Origin: Nymphaea colorata
Taxonomy: Eukaryota; Streptophyta; Magnoliopsida; Nymphaeales; Nymphaeaceae
Direction of reading: 5' to 3'
Length of the DNA: 64,000 bases
Assembly (NCBI RefSeq): GCF_008831285.2
Contig: NC_045138.2
Location: forward strand, 40,787,115-40,851,114
Under the pieces are notes generated by a model that did no database searches, had not been told where the DNA came from, and saw only the letters and a program-made list of their open reading frames with translations. Positions 12,454 to 26,744 of the stretch are shown one piece after another (position 1 is the stretch's first letter; every line of letters starts with the position of its first letter). The position numbers and the translations under genes are program-made.

Positions 12454-15400
12454 GATCCTTATCTTCATCTAATCAAGTGTTTTGATTGTTACTGAGAAGA
12501 TTCTTAAATCTTTTTAGCTTCTACTCACCCTTAAATGTTTCATTACTTATTTTCAAAATGACACTAATTCTTTCAATGGAAGACCAGGCAATGTTTCGGT
12601 CAATTCCCGTGACAAACACTTAAAGCCCAGCCGCTAAATGCAAATATCGAAATGTGATCCGGATTCAACTTATTATCTTTCAAAAGCGAAACATGTTTTT
12701 ATTTTCAAATATTTCATCTCCAACGTAATCCGACTTTGAATATTTTTATATAGGAAAAGAATTCAAGTTAGGCAATGGTGGTACGCCAGTTTATGGCAAG
12801 ATCTGCACCCCGAGTGTCAAACAAGTGCAGGTTTCACTTTAAAATTCTTTAATCCAACCCAATCCAATCCCCTGGACAAGTGGAAGGAGTTGTTGTTGTT
12901 GCCGAATTGGACTGTTCACAGTCATCGAACACAATCTTGTTCAACTTTTGTGAACAAAGATGTAGAAAGGAACACAATTTATTTTTTAATTATTTTTAGA
13001 AAACTTAAAGCTTTTTATGTATGATTGTATACATATACATGATCGGAATCAAGTTTCTGATAACTGCCGTTTGTGGAGAAGCATTGACAACTTGGGGATG
13101 TTCATGTAAGGGTTGCTGCTCTTTCAACTTGGACATGCATTGAGAGAAGAAGTCTTTATTTATTTAGTGACGCATATGTGTACAAGTATTATGAGATCAA
13201 AATGATTTCGAGTTTGGTGTCATGTATAAACGAGAAGGGAAGAATCAACCAATGAGATGAACTATTTTGGCAGGGGCAACAGCTTTGATTTGACGGGCGC
13301 TTGGGGTGGCGTGTCGGACAAGGGAGGGGTTGGGGGGGATTGAGAATATTGATATTGGTAGGGCAAGGCAGTGGGCTCAAGTGGACAAAGAACTTTTTTG
13401 TGTGGGTGGGGTGTTTCCTGGCCATGCATGAGAGACAAGAAGCCCAGTGGGCGAGCCCACCCCCACACCCCCAGTGGGCTCCCACACTGAGCCATCCACC
13501 ATTGGTTCAACCTTTCTATCATGCCAGTCATCTCAGTGCACAAGCAAATGTGGGTTCGCTTTACTTTATTCATGGGCCCCATCCATGTTGCCAATGCCAA
13601 ACACTCTTTGTCCCTTTCAGCTCTCTATCTCTTTCTTCTTGTTTTCATCACTAGCAAAGTCAAATTCAAGTGGCTTTCTCTCTCCTTCTTTCCCTGGCAA
13701 TAATTGTCATAAAAGTCTTGTTGAAGAACATCTAATTAATCAAGTGCAATGAATTGGTTAGGGGGTTGTAAATGCATCTTCATGTCATTGTGTTTGGAGT
13801 TGCAAGTGGTTCGGATTTGGTTTGAAGATTTTTTTTATTATTAGCATCGTTTTTTTTTTTTTTTTTGTCGATCCGATCGGTTTTTTTGCCCTAATTCTAA
13901 TTTGGTGATGGCTCTTGCCTAACTACTTGTAGTGAGGGAACAAAGTGGGTTTTCTTTGGCTAGCTTAGAGACTCTGGGCGCCAGAGAGAGAGGTGGTAAA
14001 GAGAGAGCCCAACTGGAGAGGGCACTAGCTAGTGGGTGGTCTATCAAGCGTATAAATGTTATCGCAGCTTTTGGCGAAACTGAGAAAAGTTTTTCTTGTC
14101 TCTCTCTTCAAAGAGTTTTCACCTTGGAGCCCCAAAACCTGGTCTTCCCAGCAAGACCCAAAAATAAAGAAAAGAACTGCGTCTTATTCCAATATAAATG
14201 GTTTAGAAACATACATGCATAGACATGTTACATGAACTTATCAAAATTTCTCATTATATTATATATATATATTATGTTATATATAATATACATACTATAT
14301 ATATAATTTACATATAAGATACATATATATAGCTTGATTTTGGTGTGTGTTTCACGTGTAGGAGATTTTAGACCGAAAGGCGAATCTCCTTTACGTGTAC
14401 GTACGGCTGACTTTGAAAGGGCTTGCTTTCTAAACTCAACATAAGCGTTAAGGAACCCAACCTCAGCCATCGTTTTCACCGTAGGGAGAGAGAGAGAGAG
14501 ATTTGATATTTTATGTGTTTCACCCTTGCATTTACTTTTACCAAAGGCAGTAAAACATTTCAATAGTAATAACGCGTCTGCCTAGAAGCAAAGAGACAGG
14601 AGGATGCAATCTACCGGTGATCATAACTCCAATAATTGCTGGGATTTTTTTATCACCACGGCACCTCTCTAGAATCCATGAGCAGCAGTTTTTCACCATG
14701 GTGAGCAAAAAACCGCCGCAAAATCCTTCCTACCTAGTCACTTCAACACCCAAGGCAAAAAAAATTTTTTACCTTCTTTTTTCTACCAGTTAAGGTTAAA
14801 AGACACTTGCCGTGGAACACCAACTTTTTCTTGCCATTTCTTTTGGGTGGGGGTCGACTTTTTTCAGATGCTTGCCTTTTAGTCTCTCATTCTCTAAAAA
14901 TTCTCCGGATGATCGATTCCACTCCCTTATGAAATTTACGGGAAAGTTAAGAAAAAGTGATGAGGAGTCATTAGTCATCTCATTATTCTTTTCACGTATC
15001 TTTGTTTGTTAGACAATCTCAAGATGTCTTCCAATGTTGACTACCTTAGGGCCTGTTCCCATTATTTTGGGAAGAGATGTCGAGACAAATAGTCCTTCCT
15101 TGTTTTTTCTGTTTCTTCCAAGACCATGGAAAGACTATTTCGTGTTTGACTGCTTATTTGGGGTTTGCATTTATAAACTCTTAATCCTAAGTCCACACGC
15201 TTATCTTCACATAACAAAGTCGATGCAACAAAACTTCTATATCAAAATCTAAAGTCTTACAAGCTATAGATCGCGGGTCAGACCTAAAGTCTGACCTCAG
15301 CAATGGCATAGCTACACATCAGCAAAAGTTTGCCAAAAGTACTTAATATGATTGATTAGATGGAGGTGGCAGCTTTGATTAGCTCTACCATTTTTCGCAT

Positions 15401-18180
15401 AAGATGTTTTATGTTGTTCATGTTCACATTGTGAAAAGGTCTGATCGAATATCAGGTAAAATTTGAATCATAATTAAATTCATATAGATACCATAATATG
15501 GTATTCTCAAGCAAATCAAACGTGAGATAATCAGACCTTAAGGACTCCCCTGCTAATTGGGGTTGATTCCTAACTCACTAGCTTCCATCTTCTAGTGGAA
15601 GAGTCCATAATGACTTCATAACTCTTAAAATTTATGTTACCGAACCGTGGATATGTTCTTTTGAGCATGTTTGGCATATCAGATGTGTCCTGATCTAGTG
15701 GAAAAGCCGTCTTGTATGCAAGACTGTGAAACTTAGGCGACATATAAAAAAGGTTGTTAAGTGATTAGTTGTCTTCATTTATCTGGGAGAAGCCAAAGCT
15801 ATTAGAGGGTAGGTTGGGATCGAAAGGCTCAGAAGCATGGGCCAAATGTGAGAGTGAGCCAGGTAGTAATAAATGGTAGGTTCAACATTCGGACCTGTAT
15901 CTCACATAGGTTGACACGTGAGGAGTGGAGTACAATGTTCCATTTTGAAAAGTTTAGTTTTATATCTAAGATTGTGAAGCATCTAAGAGTAATGACATGA
16001 CCAATATTGATAGATGCAATTGATATTGGGATCTGCACCCTTACTTTCTTTGCAACACTTGCCTAATTTTGCACAAACATAGCCTCAAAACATCAATGAG
16101 CTGCTCCTTTACGCCATCCAGGCAATTAATTAATCTTTTGTTGGACTGACCATGCTTTCATTTCATTCATCTCATACTCTCTCTCTTTCTCTCTTTTTGA
16201 GTATAAGACAACTTGAAAGCGTACGAATTGACAATTTAGTTCTACTGGAATAATTGCAAAAACTACCATACAAAAACTGTCCCGAGCCTCCAAAATATCT
16301 TCCAAGTACTCCTCTGTGCTGTTCACAGCTAGAGCAGTGCTCTGCTTTATGCATTTTAGACATGCAGGGTACTCAAATTAGAAGAAAAGAAAAGAAAAAA
16401 TCTTGCAACACAAGCTTTTGGTAGGGTACAGAATAGTACACACAACAAAAGCTGCCCTAGATCTTGATGTAAACAGTTTTTCTTCTTTTCTTTTCCTTGT
16501 TTTTTTTTTTTAATCTATTGGTTTCTAGCAGAGGAAGGCCCTTGACTAAGAAATGACATAGATGAAAGTCTGAATTCTTTTTGCCATATACTTTTTGAGT
16601 GTTTTTTTTTTTTTAATTTCCTTCTTATGGAAAGTTGAATTCAAAAACCTAACTCATGATGAAGTTGTTATTGCTCTTTAAGAAGACATTAACGTACCGT
16701 GGCATCCCTAGACCAAACTTTGAGCAAAATGTTTGTACCTCAATTTATTACGATTCATTTAGGCATATTCAATTGCAATGTTATAACTTAACATCGCAGG
16801 GTCAAAATTCATTAAAAAAGAGACTCTGCCATTGGATTCTTGAGTGTTCATGAATACCTTCACGTTTGCATTTACTGAAGTAAATGTTTGCCCTGTTAGG
16901 TAAGCTTGACTGTAACTTTACAATAACAAGGAACTGTTAAATTTGCCTAGAAGCTTTTCTTTAACAAGGGTATATACAAATTTGCCGCTCATATTAGTAT
17001 TATATTCAATTTTTAAAGGCCCATCTAGACTAGCAAATTGTGCTTTTTAAAAGATCTCTACCAATGTTATCCACCCGTATCAGCCAATCCACATCTTAGC
17101 CGCGGAGCCAAGGAGGAGCTAGTAAGGCTCCTGCCAAACTTTTGAAAGTATAATTCGGCCACCCTCATGAAAAATTCCTAACTATGCCCAGGTCTCTCTT
17201 ACAAAATGAAAGCCAAAGTCAGTGTTTACCGAATATTGGCAAATATTAGGGGCGATTCAGCCTTGTATGATTAGCCAATATTTTAATAAACTAACAGTTT
17301 CAAAAATGCCTGATACTATTAACCGATAAAGTCAAATTAACCTGATGTTTATGAAATGGGCTTGTTTGTACTTCCTCTGGGTCCAAGAAGTCATTCCTAC
17401 TCCTCCTTAAGTGGGCTAACTGAGCTTTATGCCCACGACCATGGTTAACCCACGACAACTTGATAGCTATATATTTGCTTGGTCTTGCCCCCTAGCTTTG
17501 ACTACGAGGCGGTCGAGCCCACTCGACTCAGCAAAGCGAGCATCAGGTTTGGATCGAATCCGACAAGCAAGAAACACCCACTAAAGTGAATAAGTACTTG
17601 AAGCAAACCCTAGGTCATGAGATCCAGACTACAGATCCCTCTAAAGGGTTACTTACAACTAAGCTTTGAATTAGGGTTCCATCTCCAACTGCTGCACCAT
17701 AACAAGGGCATGTCTAGTCCACATATCTCAAAGCTTTGCTCAAACTAACACACTTTCCAGCACTTAGCTGTAAAATCTTGTCCTTTGGACCTAGAGACAC
17801 GGTGTGCCGTACAATGATACTAGTAAAAATGCATTGTTTAGAGCGTATACAGGCCGATACGTAGAAAAATACACACATACACATACGGTACATGCACATA
17901 CCTTGTATGCTTTTAAAAGGAGGGTGGCAGAGGTTGGCAGATGCATGCCGAATAATAGGGGGGAAGGATCTGAAAGAATGACTAGTCAAACGTCATATCA
18001 TGTGTTTCAAATCATAAGACAGTCAGTGATGGGTCAATCTAAAGGATATGCACATGATGACCCTAACGCTTTTCTTTTTATTTCATACATTATAACTATT
18101 TCATATTAGTTGGCATATAATATAATTTTATAAGGGATTGCAGTTAATATACTTCAGAGTTGAGGGGAGAAAAATAGTTT

Positions 18181-20178
18181 AATGGAATGCCACCAACAGA
18201 GGCGCTGGTGCTTCACTGTTGGGGCTTGCAGGCCAAAATGTCCTCGACCTCGAGCACACGTGTGTGGGGAACCCTCCCATTAATTTTAATGGCCCCCCTT
18301 GGGGCTGCCCGCTCATCCCCAGCCCTCCCACGCTGCACAAATCCCCATGATCCGACACCACGGTACTCTGCTGGAAGAGGGTGCCCCATGGCAGGCCCCC
18401 CCTCTTTCTCTCTCTAAAAACCTCTTTCTCTCTCTAGAATTCTCTTTCTCTCTCTATTAGATATATCACATATATTGGGGAGCGAAGAAAGGGAAAGTTT
18501 TCAATGTGACTTTTGTGGGTATATGGAAAGAAAAAAGCAAGGGAGCAAGCAGGGCCCAACCACTTACCGATTTTGCCCTGGCCACCAACTTGCCCTAATG
18601 TTTTCGAAACTTAATAAATGACATGAGAATATTGCAAGTGCTAGCTCCCCTTGTTAACGACGGAGATAGAATTTTTTGGTTGAGGGCTAGTCGAATCACT
18701 ATCGCATGTCAGATGTGGGCATTCTATGTAATTTTTAAATCATTACAATGTAATTTTGAGTTTTTTTTCTCTAAAATTTTTTTATTGGCAGGTGTATAGT
18801 TCACACCAGCTCCCTTGTATCTCCGGCACTACCCCTCTTCTATATAAATGTTTGATGGATTGATCCTACTCGAGTTTTGGGGTGTTTGGTCATTTATTTT
18901 ACGGAGATTTAATGAAGGAGGAATTAAATAATAGGGAATAATTGAAAACACACTGAAATTTTGATATGAAGCTACCTATGTTTGTGGGTAGTCAATCAAG
19001 AACGTCCATAAGTTTTAAAGTCTAGTAAAGTTTTCCGGTCAAGTTTGTTCCTTTGAAGGAAGAATGTGAGAAATAGATTGTTTCACTTTGCAAACGTGCC
19101 TAACTTTTTCGTCCATAACTTTTAATCATCAACGAAAAAATAATGACAATTTTTTGTTGAGCAAAGAGTATTTCGTTTTACCACCAACAAGATATACTTA
19201 ATGCATAAAAGGATGACATCGTTTGATATGGTTAGAGGACAATATACAAGTTTCTTATGCCAAAGGGTATTTTAGTACTTTCATTTTGATGCCAAACTTA
19301 ATTGTATCCTTTGACAACCTCAAACTCTGAGGTAAGTAAGATCTTTAGGTGTGCAACAGTTCAATTCATAGTTACGATCAAACTTAGATGCGTAAGGAAA
19401 GTTTCACTTGAAACAGAAACAGAAAAATACTTCACTGAAGAAAATTAGAATAGCGTATGGTCAACAAAGTTTCAGAAAACAATAACTTGTTAAGCTCAAT
19501 CAGGAGAAGAACGAAGCTAAGTTTTAAAAAGGGAAAATACGGGAAAAGAAGTGAAAGTCCTCCTGCTCCTTCTTCCCTTCTGCTTGAGCAATTCTACCAA
19601 TGAACTTGCAGCAAAAGGTCGCGTTTGGTAGCGAACTGTAGGCAAGGGAGAGACTGGTTCGGAAAAGAAATTACATAGGCAAATAGTGCACGCAGACCGA
19701 TCCCCAAGATGAGCTTTAGAAAATTAGAGGCCAACCTCATTGTTTGGAAGACAAGAAAGATCTGTCTGAAGAAACACAAATTTATAAAACAACAACATGG
19801 AAGTTCGTTCACTAATTAAATATACATTAATGAAGCGCTTAACAACATAATGCCATCATTAGCAGGTCTTATCAGCAGATTGAAATCCCAAGTACCAAAA
19901 AGGATTTCCTCTTTAATGTTTTTTTTGGACAAAGGTGTCATTCCACGAAAAGACTAAGAGCAATATCATAATTGTGGCTACCCAAATCATTCAGTCTCTC
20001 ATTTTTCTCTTTTTAATAAATTCCTTCACCGCCCATCTCATCCACACAAGTTTCTTCCCTCCTCTGCATTAATACCATTAAAAAAGAATATAACAAATGA
20101 GTTATCAGAAGAAAGAAACCAAAAAGCAGACCAGGGAAAGAGAGGGAGAGAGGGGAAAAAAAAAGAAGAGAGTAAAAA
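18181..20178. other. Upstream region of the BOP-like gene
   Basis: No gene is seen. A short GC-rich patch at 18185-18410 ends in a CT-rich tandem repeat (18399-18460; unit CTCTTTCTCTCTCTA with variable joints, three copies). A repeat edge resembling the 11.7-kb element lies at 18780-18840. Near 19616 a GCGTTTGGTAGCGAAC sequence resembles a MITE terminus. From about 20000 the DNA becomes purine-rich towards the gene start. Distal regulatory elements may be present but none could be named. Confidence 0.5.
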
Positions 20179-20184
20179 TATAAA
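20179..20184 (+). promoter_or_regulatory. Candidate TATA box of the BOP-like gene
   Basis: TATAAA lies in AAAAATATAAAGGC, 259 bp upstream of the BOP start codon. This would place transcription start near 20210 and give a purine-rich leader of about 230 nt. It is chosen by position and sequence only. Confidence 0.4.
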
Positions 20185-20442
20185 GGCATCACATCCATCC
20201 ATCCACTCATTCATGAATGAGTGAGTGAGTGTGTGATTGTCTTGCTTTCCTCTCCAAACCCCTGAGAAGCCCTCCTCTCACTGTCTCTCAAATGACATCT
20301 GAGTGAAATCCCAACGGCAAGCAGAAAAGGAGGAGGTCGAGGAAGAAAAAGGAGAGAACAACAACGGACAGGGACAGGCGGAAGAGAAAAGGAGGCGGAG
20401 AAAGAGGTTCTGAAGAAATCGAGAGAGAGGGAGGGAGGAGAG

Positions 20443-21840
20443 ATGAGCTTCGAGGAATCGATGAAATCGCTGTCATTGGATTACCTGAACCTGCTGATCA
20501 ACGGGCAGGCTTTCAGCGACGTGACGTTCAGCGTGGAGGGGAGGTTGGTGCACGCGCACAGGTGCATACTGGCGGCGAGGAGCCTGTTTTTCAGGAAGTT
20601 CTTCTGCGCGCCGGAGGCGGAGGTGGTTGTGAGGGGCGGCGGAGGAGGGCACCACCCGACCAGGGTGGTGGTCGGCGGCGGGGCGTCTCAGGTCATACCG
20701 GTGAACTCGGTGGGCTACGAGGTGTTCCTGCTGCTGCTGCAGTTCCTCTACAGCGGGCAGGTCTCCATCGTGCCGCAGAAGCACGAGCCGCGGCCCAATT
20801 GCACCGACCGCGGCTGCTGGCACACCCATTGCACCTCCGCCATCGACCTCGCACTCGACACCCTCGCCGCCTCCCAGTATTTTGGCGTCGAACAATTAGC
20901 CCTTCTCACGCAGGTTGGTCCAATTCCTCTCCCTTGATCTCTTGCAACCGAGTCGATGGTGGCACTTTTTTTAATCCTTACTCTTTATCTTTATCTCCAG
21001 TTTAAAATCTCTCTCTCTCTCTCTCTCTCTCTCGCTCTGGCATTATTAATGTTGAGTATCCATATTTCTCTCTCTCTCTTCTTCCTCTACTGTGGATTTC
21101 TTTTCCTTTTCTGGTGGTGGGGATTGGTTTCTTCTTTTGCTTTTTTGGATTTGTCGATCGGAGAGATGATGGGGTATTTGAAGGAATAGAGGAAGTACAA
21201 TGGGGTTTGGGATCTTCTCTTGTATTGGGAATGAAAGTGGACTCAATTGGATTGTTGGAGAGACAGAAACGAAACAATCGATTTGCTTTATTTTGTTATT
21301 TTGGTGTCTTTTTTCCTAAAACAGAAAGGAAGTGCTTTGGTTTGTTTTAGTTTCATATGGCAAATCTGATGTTCGGGAAGAGGTGTTTGATGTGGGTTTT
21401 ATGGTGGGTGTGATTGGTGTCATCATATGGCCGCACCTTATGATGGGAGAGATGAATTTTCTTTGAGACGACTTCATAGAGTTTTGAGATTTTCTTTTTA
21501 CTCTTTCTTTGGTCGATTTATCGGATGAGAAAATATTTTTCCGGCTGGTGGTTTCTATCTGTTGATGACAGTTTCCTTTTTCTTCCAGACCTTTTATGTT
21601 CTGATTGCTTATTTTCCTCTCTTCAAAGAAACTGTTTTCTGCTGAAACTCAGTTTGGGAGTTCTTTTTCTTCTGCTTCTGAGCAGATGAGTCGGGAATTT
21701 CAAGATCTGGTTCTGATTTTCGCATAACAGTGCCCCGTCCTTGTACCTGAGACGTTTGTATTTCCTGCCATAATTTTTCCTTCAGGCCATATGCCCTTGC
21801 AGGGAAGCAAAGTTCTGATGCACATCGTCCCCCAAAGAAA

Positions 21841-21905
<65 letters not shown>

Positions 21906-23032
21906 ATGCATCTGCATTAAGTGGCTGTGGGTAAGCTTTTTTCCACTCACTGACTCCTCCTTCCATGTTCAAAACGAACAGCAACTTCTGGAAACGTAAA
22001 ACAGACACGGTAAAATGATGACTCGTAGTTATTGCTTGCTATTATCGCTTTTTATTCGTCATAGTTCGTCACCGAGAAGAAAAACGATTAAGAAAGAGAG
22101 AGAAGGAGACACTATTGTTGTTGGTTTGCTTGCAGAAACAGCTGGCTGCCATGGTGGAGAAGGCGTCTATTGAGGACGTGATGAAGGTGCTGATGGCCTC
22201 CAGGAAGCAAGAGATGCACCACCTTTGGTCCACCTGCTCCCACCTAGTAGCAAACTCAGGCCTGCCCTCCGAGATCCTCTCCAAGCACCTGCCATTAGAC
22301 GTTGTATCCAAAATTGAGGAGCTCCGCCTCAACTCCACCCTCTCCCGGCGGTCGCTTCTCCATGACATAGGCGGTCCTACTCCTTCTTCCTCCCCCTCCG
22401 CCACCACCGGCGACGACAAGCCGCAGAAGATCCGCCGGATGCAGCGGGCTCTCGACTCCTCCGACGTCGAGCTCGTGAAGCTCATGGTGATGGGGGAAGG
22501 CCTGAACCTCGACGAAGCTCTCGCCCTCCACTACGCCGTTGCCAATTGCAGTCGGGAGGTCGTCAAGGCCCTGCTCGAGCTCGGCGCTGCCGACGTCAAC
22601 CACCGCGCGGAGCCCAGCCGGAAGACGCCGCTCCACATTGCCGCGGAGATGGTGAACCCTGACATGGTGGCCGTGCTGCTGGACCACCACGCGGACCCGA
22701 ACGTCCGGGCGGCAGACGGCGCGACTCCCATCGACATTCTCCGGTCGCTCACTTCCGACTTCTTGTTCAAAGGTGCAGTACCTTGCCTCCCCCACATTGA
22801 GCCCAACAAGCTGCGGCTATGCCTGGAGCTCGTCCAGTCTGCTGCACTGGTGCTGTCCAGGGACGAATGCAATGGCACCGGCGGCAGCGCGGGCTCCGGC
22901 ATGGAAGGCCAGATGGTCTATCTCAATCTTGGTGGCGCAGATTTGGGGTGTAAATACGACGGCGAATCCGGGAACGATGGCGAGAGGTACTGTAATCAGA
23001 TTCCAGGATCCCTCTATTCGCATGGGTTCTAG
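20443..23032 (+). CDS. BOP: BLADE-ON-PETIOLE/NPR5-type BTB-ankyrin transcriptional co-regulator
   Basis: Exons are 20443-20913 and 22136-23032 (455 aa), joined in phase 0 across a 1222-nt GT-AG intron. The N terminus (residues 10-55, SLDYLNLLINGQAFSDVTFS and so on) is the hallmark of the BOP/NPR5 clade. A BTB/POZ domain spans about residues 24-155, with a C2HC zinc-binding motif (C120, C125, H127, C130). A linker follows, then ankyrin repeats at about 255-365 and the conserved C-terminal DFLFKGAVP and LRLCLELVQSAA blocks. Family members are nuclear and cytoplasmic adaptors that lack a DNA-binding domain. They work with TGA bZIP factors and CUL3 ligases in leaf-base, ligule, nodule and flower patterning and in abscission. 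The intron position is that known for the family. The BTB domain carries a Gly-rich variable insert (about 60-83). The CDS is strongly GC-rich. The intron has two CT microsatellites. Identity is firm. The exact orthologue (BOP1, BOP2 or NPR5) cannot be set. Confidence 0.96.
21009..21033 (+). repeat. (CT)n microsatellite in BOP intron
   Basis: An uninterrupted CT repeat about 100 nt after the donor site of the BOP intron. It is a simple repeat. Confidence 0.9.
21841..21902 (+). repeat. (CT)n microsatellite in BOP intron
   Basis: About 60 nt of CT repeat with one TTT interruption, some 235 nt upstream of the intron acceptor. The Arg-Glu open frame on the opposite strand is a repeat artefact. 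Confidence 0.95.
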
Positions 23033-26000
23033 CCAAATGATATCTTGTACCTGTTTTACTATCAGAATTTGAATCTCTTGTTACCCTTTTTCTTCCTGAG
23101 TATAACCATGAGGACTTGCCCCCTCCCCACTCTCTACTGTTAACACATTCTAAAAGTACAATTCTTACTATTAACTTCAATCTTTTTCTGTGTTTTAAAA
23201 TTTCTTCAAACATCAGCTCAGGCACAGTCTTCCGCAGCCCCACTACCAATTAGTCTCTTTCCCTTTTCCTTTACTGTGGGAAATGATTTCTTTTGTTTCC
23301 TTCATTTTTAAGTTTTAATTTCCTTCTTTTCTGGGATTGTAGTCATATGCACCGACACCCAATTTGCTACAGATCATTTTCATGCCAAATTGTGCCTCTT
23401 TTAGTAACTGCACTACTCTCTCCTTCCCTCTCTAAGGTTATTATATTATTATTGTTATTGTGACGAGGATTGCGATGTAGATTCTCCTTATCTCCCTAGT
23501 TGGGAATGAGATCATCAACTTTCTATATATGTCCAAGCTACACTTAGCCTTTTAATTTTCCTTCAATCGATGTGCTGGAATGGAGGCCGAAGATTTGAGG
23601 GGAGACAGTGGATCCGCTTTCTGATTCTCCAATCTCCCCTACCCGGCCTTCTTCCCCTTTACAATCTCTTTCGGTTCGTGGGATGCAAAATCATGATTCT
23701 GATCTTCCATTTTGCTACAGGCCATGTCTGTCTTCTTTTGTATACATGATTGGATTTATCGCTTGTACACATTTATCCACCACCTGCCAAAGAGCGTTTA
23801 TCATTCATGAATGCAACAAAGAAGTTTGAGTGTAAGGCACTCCACGCCATAGCTGCCAAGGCCAAGATCATTCTTTCCCGTTTCTATATAAAAAAGAAAA
23901 AATCAATGCTTGCTTTTCTATCTGGTTCTCTTTCTTTCCTCTTCTTTATTTCATTTAAGTTTTCTGTCACCGAGCAGACATATATCATGTCTTCTCTTTT
24001 GTGGGATCACGGGGTAGGTCGATCGACACGACATTTTTATTTGGTTGGCGTTTGAGGGCCCTTTGCTCTCTTATTAATGCAACACCACCACTGGCAGGAT
24101 ATACACGTCATGTGGTGTAAAATTTCGAAGCTTTTCATAAGTGATATGGTAAATCTTGCTTAGATGCTCGGGTGGGCACCATAATTTATTCCTTTTATAC
24201 CTAGCAGCAAAATCTTTGGGAGTATATTTTAGTTGATTTTATGGAAAGATGAGCGGTGTATCTTTCAATATTGTGAGGAATATGCGTGGTCATGTTTGTT
24301 CCGTATAAAAGTGAAGCACCCTTTAAATGTCGTGTTTCATAAAATCCTTCAATTTGCATTTTCAAAAATCTTTCTTTTCTTAAGTGGGTTGTTCTTATTC
24401 TGATCTCCTCTGTGTTGCCTACTTAGAGCAGAGCATACTAACTACTTCTTGTCTTGTGCTGCTACGCCAAATTCGTAGTTTATGAAGCAAGTTGTTTGAA
24501 GCTTATAATCTGCACTGCCATTATCTCTCTCTCTTAGCCTGCGCTGCATTGAAAATGGAGAATGAAATTGGCAGTTACACTATTATTGTGGTTCCGGGAA
24601 GAAGTCGAATGCTTGAAGTTTTGCAATATACTATGATTAGGAAGATATGCAACGACAAAGTAACTTAAACACTCCATAATTGAGCTAATAGATATTGCAA
24701 ATATAGAAATGGGGATCTAGAATGTTAACTTTTGTGAATGTGGCATGTTTGCCAAAGTATCTTTTGGTTTGGTTGTCTGATTGATGAGTAAACCTAATTT
24801 AACAAGAATCATTTCAAGACGATCAGCTAGTACTTTGCGCTTCAAAATATTTATTTTCCGATGTATAGGCGGTTTCTCGGATGCAGAATACTTCTCTAAC
24901 TTCCTAGACATCCATTCGTATCCCTATCACATCGTTATCGTTACTGGAATGTAGTCTATATAAGCAGCAAAATGCTTTCCCTGATCTTCCACAAAGGATA
25001 TTCAATCAACCCCTCCATATCATATATTAGGGATCATAACTATGAAGCTAGCTACCACATATACTCAATATATGGAACTTTTCTCCTTGTATTTTTCTTG
25101 TAGTCGTGATCCCGTGAATTTCAGGCTTTCATATTGTAAAACCAGTAAATTTGTAACGTAGAATTGCGGTAAGATCGAATCAGGCTAGTTGAAGGGGAAG
25201 CAAGCTACTGTAGTTTAGTTTGTGGTTTCTTCAACTGAAGAAATATTTGAATGAAACATTGTTTTTAAAACAATTTAAATGTATACAAAGGACCATTGAA
25301 GTATTAAGATACATGAGTTACATGCCAAGCTGCATAGGATTAATATTCTGATAATCTTGAAAATTCTAATAGCGATTCTAGGTATTCATGCATTTAGATT
25401 CAAGAGGATGCATGTCTTAACTGAGGAGATCAGTCATCCGGCTCCTGCATCATGGACCAACGCAATTTAAGTTATTTCATAAGATGACAGATTGCATTTT
25501 TAAATTGAAGGTGTATTTCGAACTTCGGGATTGGAATGAATGGAAGGAGAACATCGTGGGTATGCATGCATGCATGTGGCCACTTCTGTTGGGACATCAT
25601 TCCTTTGAGTTTGTGATAAGCATTAGAACTGTCGACACTTGATGTGAAGAATTTTTTATCCCGAAGAAGCTACTCGCAGATCATGGGTTTGTAACTTACA
25701 CAGTCAGTATATGCCGTAAGTAAATAAACTTTCTACCCAAACTATTTAACCTTGCCTTGCAGAAGCACTGTTTTGGAGCACTAAAAGCTATTGTGGTCGA
25801 CAATACCGACGTTATTGTGTGCAATCATTCCTATATATTAATGGAAACTTCAGTATCTCAATATGTGTTATTCTGATATTATATACATGCATGAATGAAT
25901 TCCTCCTCAAAGGATGGTCGCCTGAGGAAATTTTAATAAGTAGAAAGAAAAGAAATTTTCCAGAGGTTGACAGGGAAGGTATTGCATGTGCATATGCGCT

Positions 26001-26702
26001 CTCCAACGACTAATAGGACACATTTTCTCCGTGTTTCAATATCTAGAGTAAAGAATCACAAGTTCATTCCATAGCCTGTGTAATTTAATTAGCTCAAGTT
26101 GAGGCCTTCAGTTGCCACAAACTGCATCGATATGTTTTCACCTTCTTACCTCCCAAAACGAAAACCTCTGATAACTTTTTGAAGGCCGTAAGCAAAAGCA
26201 AAAGGATGGTCTTGTCAAGCTGTGTAAAAAAATGATCCCCAAAGGTTGCTTACCTCTCATGCACAGCATATTGTACGATAAGGTATATCCATACGAACCA
26301 AAATTCGCCATTAACATAATATCGTTGGAGAATGTGGAGACAAATGGTCCTTGCATGTAGAAAGTGAAGAACAACAAGCAGAAATTCTCTTGTTCAACAG
26401 TCTCGCATCAACTCCCCTCGCCCACTAAGTGCATCCTTCTTTGGCTCCAAAAGAGGCAATGCTTATCCAATGGGATTCGAATTCACGGCATCTCATCGAC
26501 CTGGTCACTGGCATTTAAGAGTTCTCCAACTCTATGGGTGTATCCTTCATGAGCATCTTAACTATTATGTACTATGTACAACTAATGTCGGCAGATATCT
26601 TAATGAGACTAGTAAATCTTCACACTGGGGGTCTATCAATCAGCCTTGCTCATCATTATATATTAGATTTTATCTCCATCTACCTATTGTAAGAATAACA
26701 AG

Positions 26703-26744
26703 CATATATATATATATATATCGAGAGAGAGAGAGAGAGAGAGA
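26703..26744 (+). repeat. Adjoining (TA)n and (GA)n microsatellites
   Basis: A TA run at 26703-26721 passes through TCGA into a GA run at 26724-26744. The same TA-then-GA arrangement occurs at 38360-38406. Confidence 0.9.

Noticed and set aside
21609-21950. Arg-Glu repeat protein
   Set aside because: Translation of the CT/GA microsatellite inside the BOP intron.
22295-22795. 166-aa minus-strand open frame over BOP exon 2
   Set aside because: Shadow of the GC-rich ankyrin-coding exon on the opposite strand. No domain.
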